NCBI RefSeq assembly: GCF_000327385.1
Contig: NW_008708400.1
Location: forward strand, 1,450,347 to 1,514,346
Length of the DNA stretch: 64,000 nucleotides
DNA from: Lottia gigantea
Taxonomy: Eukaryota; Mollusca; Gastropoda; Lottiidae
Direction: 5' to 3'
Shown in pieces: positions 30,701 through 44,500 of this stretch (position 1 is the first letter of the stretch; each line of letters starts with the position of its first letter). Under the pieces are notes generated by a model, which saw only the letters and a program-made list of their open reading frames with translations, ran no database searches and was not told the origin of the DNA. The position numbers and the translations under genes were made by a program.

Positions 30701-33700
30701 AAGACTAAGTCGAAAAAATCCAAGTCATTCATGATGCACATGTGCGTATAAGTGTAAAGCTCCCTATTTTATCAAATAAGTGTATTTTATTCCACAATAG
30801 TTGTCTTTAGTTAGGTCAAAAGGTTAATTTGACGAACGTTCAAAAGGGCTGTCGTTAGATCCTGAAGTTGCTATATAAGAAATACAAGTTAATAATTTTT
30901 TTTAATATTAAAGTCCCTGTGCGTCCACGACAAACCGTCGGTAGGATATGAGTGATACTAGACGTCCACATTTTCTTTTTGGCCCAAAGAAAGTAGTTTA
31001 ATAGAAATATTATAATATCAAATATTAACCCCCGGGGGCTGTGTGACTAGTCTTTACAATATAGAATGTATAAATTGATTAATGTTGTCCATAGTAAGTT
31101 GAGGACATGAAACGATCAATGGTACATTTTGTATCTATTCACCATAAAACATGTACTACATAAAAGGAAGCAAAACTTATTCATATACCATCAAAATGGC
31201 GAATGTTATGTAGCTTCATTGAAATACACCTATTTATTCAAAATTAAATATCTTCTAGTCTATTTTTTGAGGTTGTTAGGTTATTTTTAACACAAAACTT
31301 ATCATCCAGTAAATCTTCTTTGCAGACGAACTGGAGCATAGAAGCTCAGAACACCACACTTTGCTCTATTTAAAACTTTTAAAAAGAGGTTTTTATGGTA
31401 GTGAAAAAGATGTTTATCTGTTAAATGTACCTAGCTATTTTGTTTGACGTTTTATGTCATCAAAATTCATCTACTGTTATCGTACAGCATATCAAAAAAT
31501 GTATTTTTTATGTCTGCAATTTCAAGTCTTACGACCCAAGCGTGAGTGCATTAAGTAAGACAAAGGCGAATTAATGATTTCAGGCTAACTAAAATATGCA
31601 AAGAATAAGAATTAACGCAACAGATACATACATGTAACCAAGTTACAAATCAACTTACAAATCAAGTTACAAATCAAGTTGATCCTGGGGATTCGGAAAG
31701 CCCAGCATGTTATTAGATACACTTAATTCGATTTAATCTTAATGTTATTTTTTGTGCATTTCCAGAAACAACCAACAAACCGCCCTTAGTTCATGCACCT
31801 TATTGGCGTTAGAGAAACCATAAAAGTTACCCTAAATACCAAAAGATAATGGTCACCTTTGAACTTTGAACTATAATTTATTGATTATTGAAGAAATCGA
31901 TGTCGATGAAAGAACTATTAACTAGTATTGAGGTATATAACCCCACACAGTCTATTCAATATGATTTATCTACATAACAAGTGACACTTATACCATCATT
32001 ATATTGGTACTTTTATTACATTATTATTACTATCAATGACTGTTACTCAAACTTGTGACCAACACCAACAACCTTTTATTGATTTTGAGTAGGTGTTTGG
32101 AAATTTGTGAATAAGATGGTTTGCCAGATTTTCTCAATTGCCAGTTGATAGCTAAAGCTTTTGACGGAATTTTTCATTTTCAAAAGTTACATTATAAAAT
32201 AGTTTTACCTGCATCCTATTCAGTTCAGAAAGACGAACGCAAGTTAGATTGTGTAAAAAGTAAAAAAAAAGACGCCTGCTCCGAGCCCCATGGCCTACCA
32301 TTCTAGAATTTTATTGCAAACAAAACCTGAATGTTTCTTGAATTATTTTCTTGCAACATTAATAATTCCTATAATATACAGTCACAAGTTCACGGTACTT
32401 ATCAAAATAAAGAACTCACCTTTGAAAAGGAGATCCTGGGTTGAAAATAACAGTTTTATATCCAACAGAATCATACACAATTTGACCAGTTGTTGGAACC
32501 ACCATGTTTGGAATACTTGCTGGGTTCTGGCGTTGATCAAATGCAAAACCCTTTTCTGTTTTAGCTGGGCTTAATTCTTCTTCATCGTCATCTTCTTCAT
32601 CACTAGAAAAATACACCGGATTCGCTCTTTGCGTCGTATTTTCAGATTTATTGTCCTTTTTTGATTTATTGGTCAACGTGCCATTGTGAAAGTCACTCAA
32701 AAGATTCCCTAAAGCGGCATTGTCTATTTCATCACTCGTTTTGCCATTTAACAAATCAATCATTTTACGTTTTTCAAGCGACATTTGTCCGTTCATGGTG
32801 TCAGAATTGATCGTTGTCTGTTGTCCCGCTGTCATCACGTGCATCATATTCTGCTTTTGATTAATTTGAGGATCGCGCTTTGTAAAAATCCTGGACAGAT
32901 CGGGACCAGAAGTCGGCAGATACATGCTCTGACTATGTTGTAACGGACTAGTAGGCACAGAGGTAAAATTAACAGAATTCAATAAATATGTCCACTGTTG
33001 CGGTGTGGAGGGAGGTGGTACTCCCATAAGTCTCATGTATTCACTTAGCTGATTCACATCATTTGAGGTAAAGTTTTGTGGCACATTGCTAACCAAGCTA
33101 TTGGTTGGGTTGAAATTCATTGTCATTAATTGTGGGGTATGATTCATTCCCGAGGCCATTGAGGGATAATAAGGTTGATTGAAATTATGAAGATGTGCTG
33201 GTGGAGTTATGGGAGCTGAAACTCGATGCTGTTGAATCGAATTTAGTTGCTGCTGCATATGCTCAGTTTGTAGACGCTGAAGTTTCTCTTGACTGTCGAG
33301 ATCACGAAGACGACGGTATTCCAGCTCCATCTCCATTTGTTTCGTGCGTTCTTTTTCTATTTCAAGCTCCTTTGCTTTTATTTGTTCAGCAAGTTGTTCC
33401 TCCATTTGATGCAGTTCCTGTTTACGAAGAGTTGATTCAAATGTCATCTTCTTTTTCTTCTTTTTGTAGATCTTTGGTGCTCTTCCACCGTCATCCTCAA
33501 CTTGTGCTTTCGCTGCAGGGAAATCGGGTAGAAGGACAATTTGACCGTTTCCACTGACATAAGCAACACTAGCTCGTTTCATTTGGTTTACTTCTGGTTC
33601 TTTCTCAATTGGATCGTCTGGTAAATCAAAACGAACGTCCTCAACTCCCATACCAGCCGTATCACAATCATCGCTATCTGAATCCTCAACACCGATCACG

Positions 33701-36138
33701 GGTGGAGTAACCTGGTTGAGGCTCCAATTTGACGCGTTATTGTACATTTCTCCTTCGGAATTACGCGATCGGCGTAATATTTTACCAGATGCACGACTAA
33801 GGGATCCAAATGCGTTCTTAACGCCCTTATGGACAGTCTTTTTCAGTTTGCGAATACTACCATATTTATTTTTTTCGTCGGGAGTAACTTCTGTCTGTTT
33901 ATAAACGCGATTCTTTTTCCCGGACTTTTGCTGACTTCCATTTTTCAAATCTTTTACCGTACCTGGGATGATTTGCGATTTGAAACCTTCTGAAGTAGCT
34001 CGCTGATGTGTTCGGAACACTTCTGCATTCATATCCTCATCCGAATCCAAATCATGTTCAGGGGTCCATTCTTCAGAATAAGTGGAACTGAAGGTATTTC
34101 TCTTAGATGAGTCATCCTCGTCTTCCAAATCTTTCTTCATACCAATATTCCCTGTGCTTTTCGATCTCTGAACCATGACTGGAGATTTAACTTTTGACGA
34201 TACGGTCTGTTCAGCATTGTGTTCATTAGTAGATGGCTTAATCACAACCCCGTTTGTAGAAAGTGGTCTGCGGTTGACGGAAAGCATTTCATCGATTGAT
34301 TTAGATTTCTTCATCCTGTCTTCGCGATCACCTAATGCTTTTCCTAACTGTTCTTTAAACACAGCATTTTGATCTTTTGGCTTTGAGGCAACGGGGGTAG
34401 TTTGCTTTTTGATTTTGGCACCTCTCGCTTGTGCGGCAGTTATTATGTCATGCTGAAGAAGACTGCTCAATTTCTTCTGACTATCATCGGAATTTGTTTT
34501 CTTCTCTGCTTGTTTCGGCGATTCGGCTTTAAAAGACTCATCCGTGACAGGTTGCAGGGAAGACTGTTCTAGTGCATCACATGTGGTCGAAGGTGGTTTT
34601 GGCTTAGCTTCCTCCATTTGGACGCTGCCTGATTCCGACTTGGACCTAGATTCGATGGAATACAGGCTCAAGTTATCGGACATAGAAGATACAGTATCAG
34701 TTGACATAGATGTAGTCTCGTCCTTTTGGTCCTGTTGAGATTTTTCCGATTCGTTAGTATCCTCAACATGTTCACCTTTCAGAATTTTCTCTTCAACTGT
34801 ATTTCTGACTGATTGCAGTCGAAGCTCCAACTCCGACAGTTGACGCTCCGGTTTGGGCAACACTGGAGGAGTTTTAAAAGAACTTGATCTTGACACTGGC
34901 TTGGTTTTGGCTATACCATCCGAGTCTGAATTCAGTTTGCGTGGTGAAATTCTTCCGGCCATTGGAGCCGGTCCTTTCTTACGAGGGTTTACTGGAGGTG
35001 GTGGTGCCACGGGAATGGAGTTAACTGATGAAACATTTGAGCTTGATGAATCGATCGAAAGTTGGCGCTTAGTTCGTGGTGGCAAAGAATTCGTTGATAG
35101 ATCGAGATGATAGTCAACTGGTGGCTCAATGACTCCATTTTGATTCGGTGGTGGCGGGGCTCGCTTCTTCTTTCTTTTGCTTACACCAGTATCTGAACTG
35201 GCAGTGCTGATGCTATTGCTTCTGGTGACGCTGAAAGATGTAGTGTAGTTGGATGATTTAGAAGAGTAACGGTCAAAAGGTGACTGCATAACAGTCGATT
35301 TATCAGCTAAATCATCCGTGAGATCTTGGATTTTCTTACCAGTTCGTTTCTCGAGTTCTTCTAGTGTCTTTTTTCGCCTAGCTTCAGCTAGTTGGGCATA
35401 CGTCAAATTAAACGATTCGTCCATATCGAAATTACTTTTCACTGGAAGGGATGTACCACTAGGCAAGGAATTTGAGTATGGATCTTTACGCCATTCGTTA
35501 TACAGATGCTCACGTGGGTCTTCGGGAATGGTGCTCTGCTCATTTAGTAAACTAGTACACATTGATTGCTGCCGACGGTGACCTTTTATCCGCCCTTTGT
35601 TGTCAAAGTTGTTATGGCGTAAATGACTTAAGCCATTTGATGGTCTTGGAGTGGGACTCTCATAACTCTTGGGGGTAGTTTCAGAGTCGAAGATACCCGA
35701 GTCATTGTTTGGAGTTTCACCATTCGTTTTAAAAGAGTCGCCGGGAGTAGATATTCCATTAGGGTAATTAGGAATTTGCATGTCCTTGCCCGGAGTCACA
35801 ACAGGTCCTTCTAAACGACTCTTTGAGGGTGTGGTTGGTGTATCGTTACGATTCTCCTTGTCGGTTTCGTAGTCCATGGGCAAACCTTCATCTTCCTCAA
35901 GTTGATATATGTCTGCGATCTCTGGCATAAATTTCACCAATTCTTGTGAAACTGGTCTTAAATTTGACCGACCATCTAAAGGGATGTTCCCTGGCAATAC
36001 TTTATTCTGTGCCACCACATAGTTGGGAGTTTTAGGTTGTGGAGGACTTGTTGGGCGTTTTGGTGGAGATTTTTGTTTGGGTGCTACTGATGTAGCTGGT
36101 GGTAGGTGTTCGATGTTGGCGCTGGATCCTTGACCCAT
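27722..36138 (-). CDS. large Ser/Pro-rich scaffold-like protein, two coding exons
   Basis: The main coding exon runs from the ATG at 36138 to 32420 and ends CAAAG|GTGAGT, a strong donor. The best next exon begins at 27764 after TTTCTACTTGCAG, keeps phase and ends at 27722 (tail SPRDIDDSSSGADR), giving about 1253 residues. Smaller exons in the 4.7-kb intron are not excluded. The protein is mostly low-complexity. It starts MGQGSS, a possible N-myristoylation site, with Pro-rich 18-38. KKKKRAPPPP lies near 325 and recalls the KRAP motifs of Cordon-bleu proteins. SLLQHDIITAAQARGAKIKK (about 559-578) is WH2-like. A basic stretch near 760-792 precedes a coiled coil at about 896-970, and an acidic patch lies near 1180. 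Actin regulation or cortical scaffolding is inference; I cannot name an orthologue. Confidence 0.85.
28665..28765 (+). repeat. dispersed repeat, copy 1 (partner at 40.9 kb)
   Basis: Aligns with 40877-40978: CAGACGTCTGATTG against CAGACGTCAGATTG, GTCCACGATACACA against GTCCCCGATACACA, then ATTTTAGAAA in both. It lies in the last intron of the large gene. The class is unknown. Confidence 0.55.
29026..29272 (+). repeat. degenerate tandem duplication, 125-bp unit
   Basis: CTGTAGTGTTTCTT recurs at 29026 and 29151. The following ATTGCTGA-like, AAAACTCG and CGATGATATT words keep the same order in both halves. It is intronic in the large gene. Confidence 0.75.
31640..31680 (+). repeat. 12-bp tandem repeat
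   Basis: AAGTTACAAATC, AACTTACAAATC, AAGTTACAAATC, then AAGTTG: three units and a partial one. Confidence 0.85.
32310..32315 (-). terminator. alternative intronic poly(A) signal
   Basis: AATAAA on the minus strand lies about 100 bases inside the last intron of the large gene. If the donor at 32419 is not used, the frame stops at once (SPFQR, then TGA at 32418-32416) and this signal could end a shorter 1240-residue transcript. Confidence 0.35.
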
Positions 36139-36164
36139 GTTGATTGTTTCAGATCATTTGGTAC
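36139..36164 (-). other. 5' UTR part of the large coding exon
   Basis: A strong acceptor (TTTTTTCTCTTTTCAG) ends at 36165, so the coding exon begins with 26 untranslated bases before the ATG. An ATG inside it opens only a two-codon frame. At least one upstream non-coding exon must exist. Confidence 0.75.
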
Positions 36165-36814
36165 CTGAAAAGAGAAAAAATAATATTTTGAGTCATATTT
36201 CAGGATATTTACAACGACAAAAATTGACATTCTACAGTTGAAAGATACAATTTGACGCTGCCTTTCTTTGAAGCTTATGCACAAACACTCCCGAATTGTG
36301 TTTCGATTCAAGATTATTAAATTATTATTATTAAAATGTCACATTCACATATGTTTCTGGTCGCTATCGGTAAAACCATTTGTAGAAGATATACAGTCGC
36401 GTCTTTGAGTGGACACTAACCACGATATCAAAAACAAACCCATCATCCAAAACAACACCCCATAAACCTACAGCACAAGAACTCAGGTACAGAAAAGTCC
36501 ACCTTTACTAAAAACACAAACGCATATAAACAAGCCAAATAATATGTGATAGAGATATATTGTAACCTATATTTTTTACAGACGTAATATATCTATCTGA
36601 TCCGATCTAATAAAACAAGTATATCAATCACACTAAAAATCTATACAATACACAAGACTTAGCTGTGTTGTTGATACAAAGACAAGTTCAATATACTTAT
36701 ATTACATATTGTCAAACCTATTTGAAATATAATACTGATTTTAAGTCTATAACCTAGTCCCTTTGTTTATGATCTAATACTTTGATATCTTTTTAAATAA
36801 CAACAACTTTTACC

Positions 36815-36975
36815 TCCCACTGGTTTGCACTGTTACAGGTGTTAAAGATGATATTTTCCAACAAAAGAATTGTGGACACTTTTTCCTAATGTTGATTTCC
36901 CGCCCAGAGTCTTCCTACAATTCTAGACACGGTTATGACGTCACTATCGCAAATACCATTCAAGCCAATGAGGTC
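36815..36975 (-). promoter_or_regulatory. candidate proximal promoter and non-coding exon 1
   Basis: On the minus strand GTGGGAG|GTAAAAG at 36814 is a good donor for a non-coding first exon. Just upstream are an E2F-like TTTCCCGCC (plus-strand 36897-36905), a perfect CRE palindrome TGACGTCA (36936-36943) and a CCAAT word (36965-36969). That cluster stands out in AT-rich surroundings, and no TATA box is seen. Transcription start and use are inferred. Confidence 0.4.
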
Positions 36976-37645
36976 AGACATAATATCGGAATTGTAAATT
37001 ATACTCTTTTAGTGCACTCAATACTCATGCAATGACAAGAAAGTCGTATAATGAACTATTTGAGTAATTGTTTCGTGCAGACGGAAATAATTACCAATTA
37101 TTCATTTCCCCAAATTGTATTTGAAGCATGAGGATCTATAATGAATATTTTCAAATTGTCAGCATTATAAATTAAAAATTCGTTCTTGACAGACGTATCA
37201 GATTTGCATTATTCATAAACATCTACGTGATTGTAGACAATATCAATGTGTCGACTGCATGTAGATTTAAACTTATTTGCCAAAAGGCATCATCAATTTT
37301 AGAACCTGGTAAAATATTAAAGCCTTTAGATTTGAAGTCACAATCCAGTAGATTTTAAAGATAGAAGCGATAGATATTAATTAATCATGACGTTTTTAGT
37401 ATCATATTATCTGAATTTATTACAACTCACTGCACAACATTAACATAAACACATTATAATTACCTAGCAAAGATTAAAAACATCCTTTTAAGACGTCAAT
37501 GCAAAATTGTATTATCAGCCAACGACAAAAACTATCCGTAATGTACTAGCCCGCATCCAGTAAAAAACGGTGAAGGTATAACAACATAATATTTAATCAG
37601 AACATCAGCAAATGCTTGAAATAATTCACAATGTCAACCTATTAC

Positions 37646-37672
37646 GATAATAATAATAATAATAATAATAAT
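37646..37672 (+). repeat. (AAT)n microsatellite
   Basis: About nine ATA/AAT units followed by ATTTATTTATTT. Confidence 0.9.
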
Positions 37673-38649
37673 TTATTTATTTAAGTGTCACCGTCCATAT
37701 ATACAGAGAATAACAACAATAAAATACGAACTGCGACTAATACCTTGACTGCAATGGCCACCTTGCTTGCATCACGAAAGTTTATAAATGCGTCGAGTGG
37801 ATTGAATTGCACGAATGCTAATGCAGCCATTCAGAGCCCCCGACAGAAAGATTGTAAACATTATGCTGCACGTGTACTCTTATAGGCTTTGATTGGATGT
37901 ATTCTGTAGCGTACAAACTGCTGTGATGCAATAAATGTGGCTAATGTAGTCGCAGTCGCAGCTAGATGCTGCAGATACTAGGTTCAGTAATATACTAGAC
38001 TGCATGATCACCGTCACACCTGTACTAACATTGAGACTAGAGTTTATCTTAGTTTTCAAAACACATGCCAAACCCATTGTAGTGAAGAAAATACCCGTGT
38101 AATCCTAGCTTTAGTGGTCATTCATATATTCATGAATACAATGAAAGTAAATACCATGACCATGACAAACAAAAGACTAGTCTGACTCTTAAAATTGGTT
38201 GATGGGTATAAAATTACATTCCACTGCCCGCGACATCGATAAATTCGTCCATTTAGGGTCAAATGTGACCAGAGGTCAACTGCTTTAATGATATAAATGC
38301 ATATTTTTCACGGACTACGGTGAGATGGACATTTGGACAATGTTTATCACTAGGTTTGCAATGAAATGTCTAGAGTAACCTGTAATTACGATTAAGATGA
38401 AAAAGAATTTTGAATAACTATAAAGAGATGACTATCAGATATCACTACACCTGAATTTTTCTGATGAAATTTCACTGAAGTGCATTGGAGCTTTGCGTCA
38501 TATTTTTCTGCACCTGGATAGAGCAATGAAGACGTGCAGTGTGCAATGACGATCATTGACATGCACCCCCTGAAAAATCTGGAGTCTAAAGATATTTCTA
38601 CATAATGTCTTTTCAATATATGATAGTGTCTCAAGAAATGACGAATCGC

Positions 38650-38745
38650 CAAAATTTCAACGGTAAGCTGTGAACACTATTACTGGTTAGATTAGCTAAA
38701 AGATGTCCGTTTCTGACACTAAAGTACAATTGGTTCTTCCAATGT
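38650..38745 (+). mobile_element. TTAA-flanked MITE, copy 2 (partial)
   Basis: AATTTCAACGGTAAGCTGTG and the following GTCCGTTTCTGACACTAAAG match the interior of the family at 418-606 and 60061-60284. The right end is missing and the left end is not clear. Confidence 0.6.
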
Positions 38746-40876
38746 TGTCGTATATCATTTCATACTATTAAAGGTAACTGTCGGTTCAAAAAACGTTTAC
38801 CACTTCGGCATCGAGACTAAAAAGCTATCATGTCGACATCATGTATTATGACTTAACAGATAGTGTTTGACACGACAGTTTGACATCCGAGAGATATGGC
38901 TTTTATAATTAATAGTATGATAATATCATATATCTATATAAGTTAAAACATTATTTATATGCTAAGTAACAAATCTTATCCTCTATAAAAAGATCAAAAT
39001 ATAGTTTATTTGGTTACAAAGTTCAATTTTTCGTCTCGATATAAATGTATATTATATAATCATCTTACCCCTTGAATGCACTTTACATAAGGAACTGAAG
39101 AAATTCTTCGCCTACAATATGAAGTTCGTATGCCTATATACATTTTTATGTTATATATCCCTAATTAAAAAAATAACCTAACAAGCATATGCATTGACAT
39201 ACTCAAAATTATACACACTAAATTATCAAGATTTTAAAAAAGAAAGATTACTGCATAATAGCCTAAGAAACGTCTTAGGTTACATTATGCACGTTATGTA
39301 ACGGTTACATATATTCATGTAAGTGTTCCGGGAACGTCAGAATTGCCTAATGTTCTTGCGAGTGTCAAAACCCGCACCTAGCATTAGGATAAGGTCATTT
39401 AATAGCATTTAAAATCACAGTTTGAATCTAAAAGAAAACTTTACATTTTCGGAAAGAATATTAAACCGAACTGTGATCTGTGATGAACTCAAAAGCATAT
39501 GCATATTCAGTTCAATATTTGGTTTTGATACTTCATATAGTGGTTGTGAGGTCACCTTAATAGTTTATGCTCTGTTGTCATACAATACTGCAAAACCTTT
39601 CTAAAAATACCCGTCGAAACCAGAAGTATTAGTTACAATTAATAATGAGTCGCAGCACTGATTTTAAATGATCTTAAATAGAAACACAATACACCACACC
39701 TTATCAAATTTTATATTGAATAACGGTTATAAATATTAAATTGCATAAGATTTACTTTGCTTGGTAGTAAATAACACGATTCAAAAATGACTCGTTGAAG
39801 CAGTAAAAAATAAGTCATTTGTAAATCTTCCTGCTTAGCATATAATGTTGCCCGATATCAGACATCTGGTTCATACGGTGCAGAAGATATGACCATAGAT
39901 ATTAACATAATCATGTGCACTTATTTACGGTAGAAACATTAGTGCATTATGACATAAATTCACTTATGGTTTTATAACTTTCAATTTGAAGTCTCTGTTG
40001 TCATTTACATACATGTACCTATTGGTAACCCATATCAGAATTGAAATCAAAGTGATATTCTCCTCACCAAATGCAGCTGGACATCAAGCAGTGTACAATG
40101 AGGGAAGATTTCAGCCATGATAGCAGAACTACTGCACCAACTGGTGAGGACCTTTAACGTTCAGCACACTGAGCAATGAGTTTACGACACACCTATGTGA
40201 CTCAATCTTGCAAAACTAAATAGGGGCAACCAAGGGTGCTTTTTCGACCGAACAAAATCGAACAAAACCACATAAAGTATACCTATTCTACCAACCATTA
40301 GTTTTTTTTTTTATTGCTGGTAGCCTCAACTTAAAAAGGTCAAAAAATTACCTTGAAAATATTTATCTTTTTCCAATAAAATTGTAAACAAAACATTAAA
40401 AAGTTCAAAACACTTTAAACCAATAAAACCCAGTGACATAGATCCTAAAGCTATATACAACAAAAACACTTGAGAGAGTGGCATTATGTGACCGATATTC
40501 AAGGCCCTTCTACACAATTAAACCGAAACTAACGGTATTCGGGCATTCGGGTAATAGCTAAAACGAAAGAGTATTAAAACCAAATTTTCCTCTGTTCATC
40601 AACCCCTTCCAGAACTTTTTGAAATAGAGCATCTCATGATTACTCCTGGTGGGCTCGTGACCTGTATCCGTTATCTTACTCTATGATATATAATCAACAA
40701 CCAACAGAGCCAATTGATCCATTTTTAACTACCATCAACTACTAACCCAGTTTGCTGGAAGCGTCATCTACGTCATCAACCAACCTCTGATGACGTCATT
40801 AATCGAAAAATATGCTTAGTAGTTATAACGGAAAATATCACTTAAGGCCCTTCACAATCATCAAACACTTAAGTTT

Positions 40877-40978
40877 AGCGGAACTACAGACGTCAGATTG
40901 GAATTGGGAATGGGGCAAATTAATGCAATCATTGTCCCCGATACACAAGAAAAAAACACATTTTAGAAAAACTCTCAA
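40877..40978 (+). repeat. dispersed repeat, copy 2 (partner at 28.7 kb)
   Basis: See 28665-28765; same order and orientation, with scattered insertions and substitutions. Confidence 0.55.
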
Positions 40979-41398
40979 TTCCTTTAAGTCAGTGAAAATT
41001 CAAATCTATATTTGACAAGACATGTGAAAGGGTCCCTATTCTTCGACATTGACTATAAACCGTAGGTCTATTACTGTTAAATAAACCCTTTCTTTGTTAT
41101 TTCACGTATATAAAGGTTGTTTAAATTCAAATCAAACAAGTTGATAATATACGTAATGGGTTTATGTGTATGTGAGAATTTATACCCCTATATTTTATGA
41201 TCGAGCGTTAGCAAATGGGTAGTGGTGTTAAAATATTAAATAAAACTTCATTTCACATCCTTTTAGTTTTTATTCATAGTTTATATGTGACAGCAAAATT
41301 ATGACTGCCGCACAAAAATAATCAGAAAGGTTGTTAATACCACAGCGCGCACATTCCATACTAGAATAGAAGGCAATAAGTAATGAGACATGAGATAA

Positions 41399-41578
41399 TA
41401 CCGGGTGGGCCAGAAAAACGATAACATTTCATTTCAGGATTATTCAAAAGATAGCACAGCGAAGACCATGGTATTTTTACTTAATAATTATAGATATATT
41501 TGATAAGTTTTCACAAATGATACCATTTGAATAATCATGAAATGAAAAGTGTTATCGCTTTTTCTGCACCACCCGATA
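41399..41578. mobile_element. Tc1/mariner-like MITE, about 176 bp
   Basis: Flanked by TA on both sides. The left end begins CCGGGTGGGCCAGAAAAACG. The right end, reversed, begins TCGGGTGGTGCAGAAAAAGC. The inverted repeats extend about 55 bases each with few mismatches (CATTTCAGGATTATTCAAA against CATTTCATGATTATTCAAA), leaving a short central spacer. There is no coding capacity. TA target sites and GGGTGG-type ends fit a mariner-derived non-autonomous element. The ends are well preserved, so insertion is comparatively recent. Confidence 0.85.
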
Positions 41579-44500
41579 TAACAAAAATAAAGATTCGGGC
41601 CTACTCAAGCAGGTAATGTAAGGAATGAAGCAGGTAAATATAACAACACAAGACTGAATAATGGAATAATACTATAAGGTAGGTACATGTATATAATTCC
41701 GGATATCTTTTACCGGATAAGATGTCAGTAATATATCCATGACACCAAGAAACTAACTATCTAAAATATTAAGCTCGTAATTATCCACGTCTATTTCAAA
41801 TGATTACGCAATAACAATTTCAAATGATTACGCAATAACATTTCATGTCGCTTAAATGAAGTGCCATTTAGTGATTGACGAAAAATTTGACAATTTAAAA
41901 ATTGAAAAAATAGGTCTTTTAAAATAAAAGATACAAGTCGGAGGACTTAATTATGCATTACCTTAAAACGGTGATAAATATACATAAAACACCAAAACAA
42001 GAACTGTATAAATTAAATTGTCAAGAAACAACTAATCATACCAACGAAAAAACGACCATGATCATTTTAAAAAAAAAAATCACCACGTCGGTATTCACTT
42101 TCTCCGAATTATCCAATATCACAAAATCACTTGACGTACAAGTCCAACGATATCATCTTCCTTGATAAATACAGCGTCAAACGAAGTTGACTACATCAAA
42201 GTATTTTTAACCAAAATGATTCAGTTAAATCAAGCTATTCAAGAACACCACACTTTTTCTCCTTTCCAGATCACCGATTTTCAAAAACATAATTCACAAT
42301 TTGTCGTTTGATGTGAGTCACCAAATACTATGAATTACCTACGCTTAAAAATTTAGCGTCTTTTCATATTACACATTCCAACCCTAAAATACCATCGAAA
42401 TCCTTAAGATAATCATCTTTCAACTCGCTCCATTGGTTATAATGTATTTATCTTAAAATATACAAAATAGTCACTAAAAAAAACTTAAATCCATCGAAGC
42501 CTTTAAATAAGAAAATAACAAGACGTCAATGTGCAAAAAAGTATGACGTAAGGCAAACGAACCATTTCGGTTTTGGTATGGCCATGTTACAAAAAAAGGG
42601 ATACCAATTTACGACAAATTTTGAAATGGTCTTTATGTAACCAATATTCTTGCCAAAGAACTATTAAACATTCTACAACAGAATATAGTCCGTGTGTGGA
42701 AAAAAACAGAAAGGGATTCCATAAGAAACTATCCTAATCTATTTGGATAAATACATAAAATATAAATTCAATAAAATGTTGTGGAATGGATCAAAAATAT
42801 TCTTTGAAAGGGAGTCTTCTTGATTCTGATTGTCTTTGGTTGCCATATAAAACTATTCATGTCACGATACCTTTGAATAAATCTCGACACCACAAGAGAG
42901 GATCAGTGCAAATGTAATCACCTTATTGTAAATCGTACATCAGCCTATCACTATTGTAATGCTAAAACCGACTCTTATGTTAGAGCTCTTTGAGCACGTA
43001 ATGAACGTTGGAATTCAACAATCTCAAACGTCAGTTTAAAACCCAATGTCTATAGATAGAGAAAAAGTCAAGATGCGTCTAATTATTAAGCAAGAGCAAT
43101 TTGTCACGTATGTTACACAGTCGAAATCAGTTCTTCACGTTACTGTAACCTTTAAATGTTACATTTCAGTCGCTTGTTACTACATAATATTATGTTTACT
43201 ACATCATTTATCACATTCTCGTTAGATAAATGTTTAGATATAAGTCTTTCCTATTCAGGGGAGCCCCGCTGTCAGTGAACGGCCATCTGAGGGATGTCGA
43301 GTTAAGATGAAGTGTTAATTAAAACCAGAATACTATGTCGATAAGACCACGGAAGCGGTGCAGCAGTCATAGAAGCTTGATAACTTTTAATACCATAATG
43401 CTAATGAGGAAGCCTTTTACAATCATTCTGACAGATGAAAAATACCAAAAGAAAAATGTGGCATTATGATTCAGATTTATTTGATACGCCAACATAGATA
43501 TGTGGCTTTAAATTCGCGTTAATACCTCAGAGAATAGTACAGCGCAGCTCTACAATAGTGGCAATGGCAAGCCAACACTGCCATAGAAATGTGGCCTTTC
43601 AAATGGGCATAAGAAAAAAAGGGCAAGCACCTTTTTTTACTTTATACAATTTACATGTACATGGATTGCATTTGTTATCCCACAAATGAGTATATTCATT
43701 TTTACACAAAACATTTGGAAGAACACTATAAAGACAAACAAAGCAAATTAAAAGTTGTCCGTCCTACTGTTGCACCAAGTAGAATATTATACTATATTCC
43801 ATTCATTGCCCCCTACCCTCACCATTCTTCTCAAAATATATAGTAAATGAACTAGACACAATAGTGTTTAATTAACGAACCAAACACCAAAGGGTTAATG
43901 GAATGTTTAATTATATCTATAGGAAACATTGTTATGGTATAGATTGAACAGGGATTGGCAATTTATATGATAATATTGAATATATCGTCAACTAGTAGAC
44001 CTGACGATTAGGCTCGGTACAGGATTATACATTCAATATCATTCAATCTTATTTTATATGGACCGTTGTCTTGTTGTGACACATCATAACATGGATATTT
44101 TCAAGTATATTTGATAGTCATAATAGAAAACGATTATTTTTTCATAAACATTTACAGAACTAGTGTTCAATTTAAATAATATTGCAATATTCGAACAATT
44201 CTGAAGAATTCAAACAAGAGTTTTCCCACCTTGTGATTTCTGAATGACATTGTTCAAATGGAACAATTGCACGTGTGAAGGACAAAAGTAGCCAGACATA
44301 TATCTCGAGCGTCTATCATTCATGTTTTCATTCTATTAAATAGATAAAAAGGTATCATTAACCATAGCCAGATTGGACTGTTCGGATGGGCAAGTAATAT
44401 AGCCGGATGGGCAAGTAATAAAGCCGGAGGGGCAATGGTATATGACTGCTGTACACAGCTGAACGATTGACTAAAAATGGTTATTTTGATCTCAAGCTGC

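Larger units (their letters stand above)
36976..41398. other. gene-free stretch; possible intron of the large gene
   Basis: If the distal promoter at 53.2 kb is real, this is first-intron sequence. It holds an AAT microsatellite (37646-37672) and partial repeats listed separately. No exon was recognised. Confidence 0.45.

Noticed and set aside
33195-35581. Several plus-strand frames opposite the large coding exon
   Set aside because: They are antisense shadows of a continuous 1240-codon frame.
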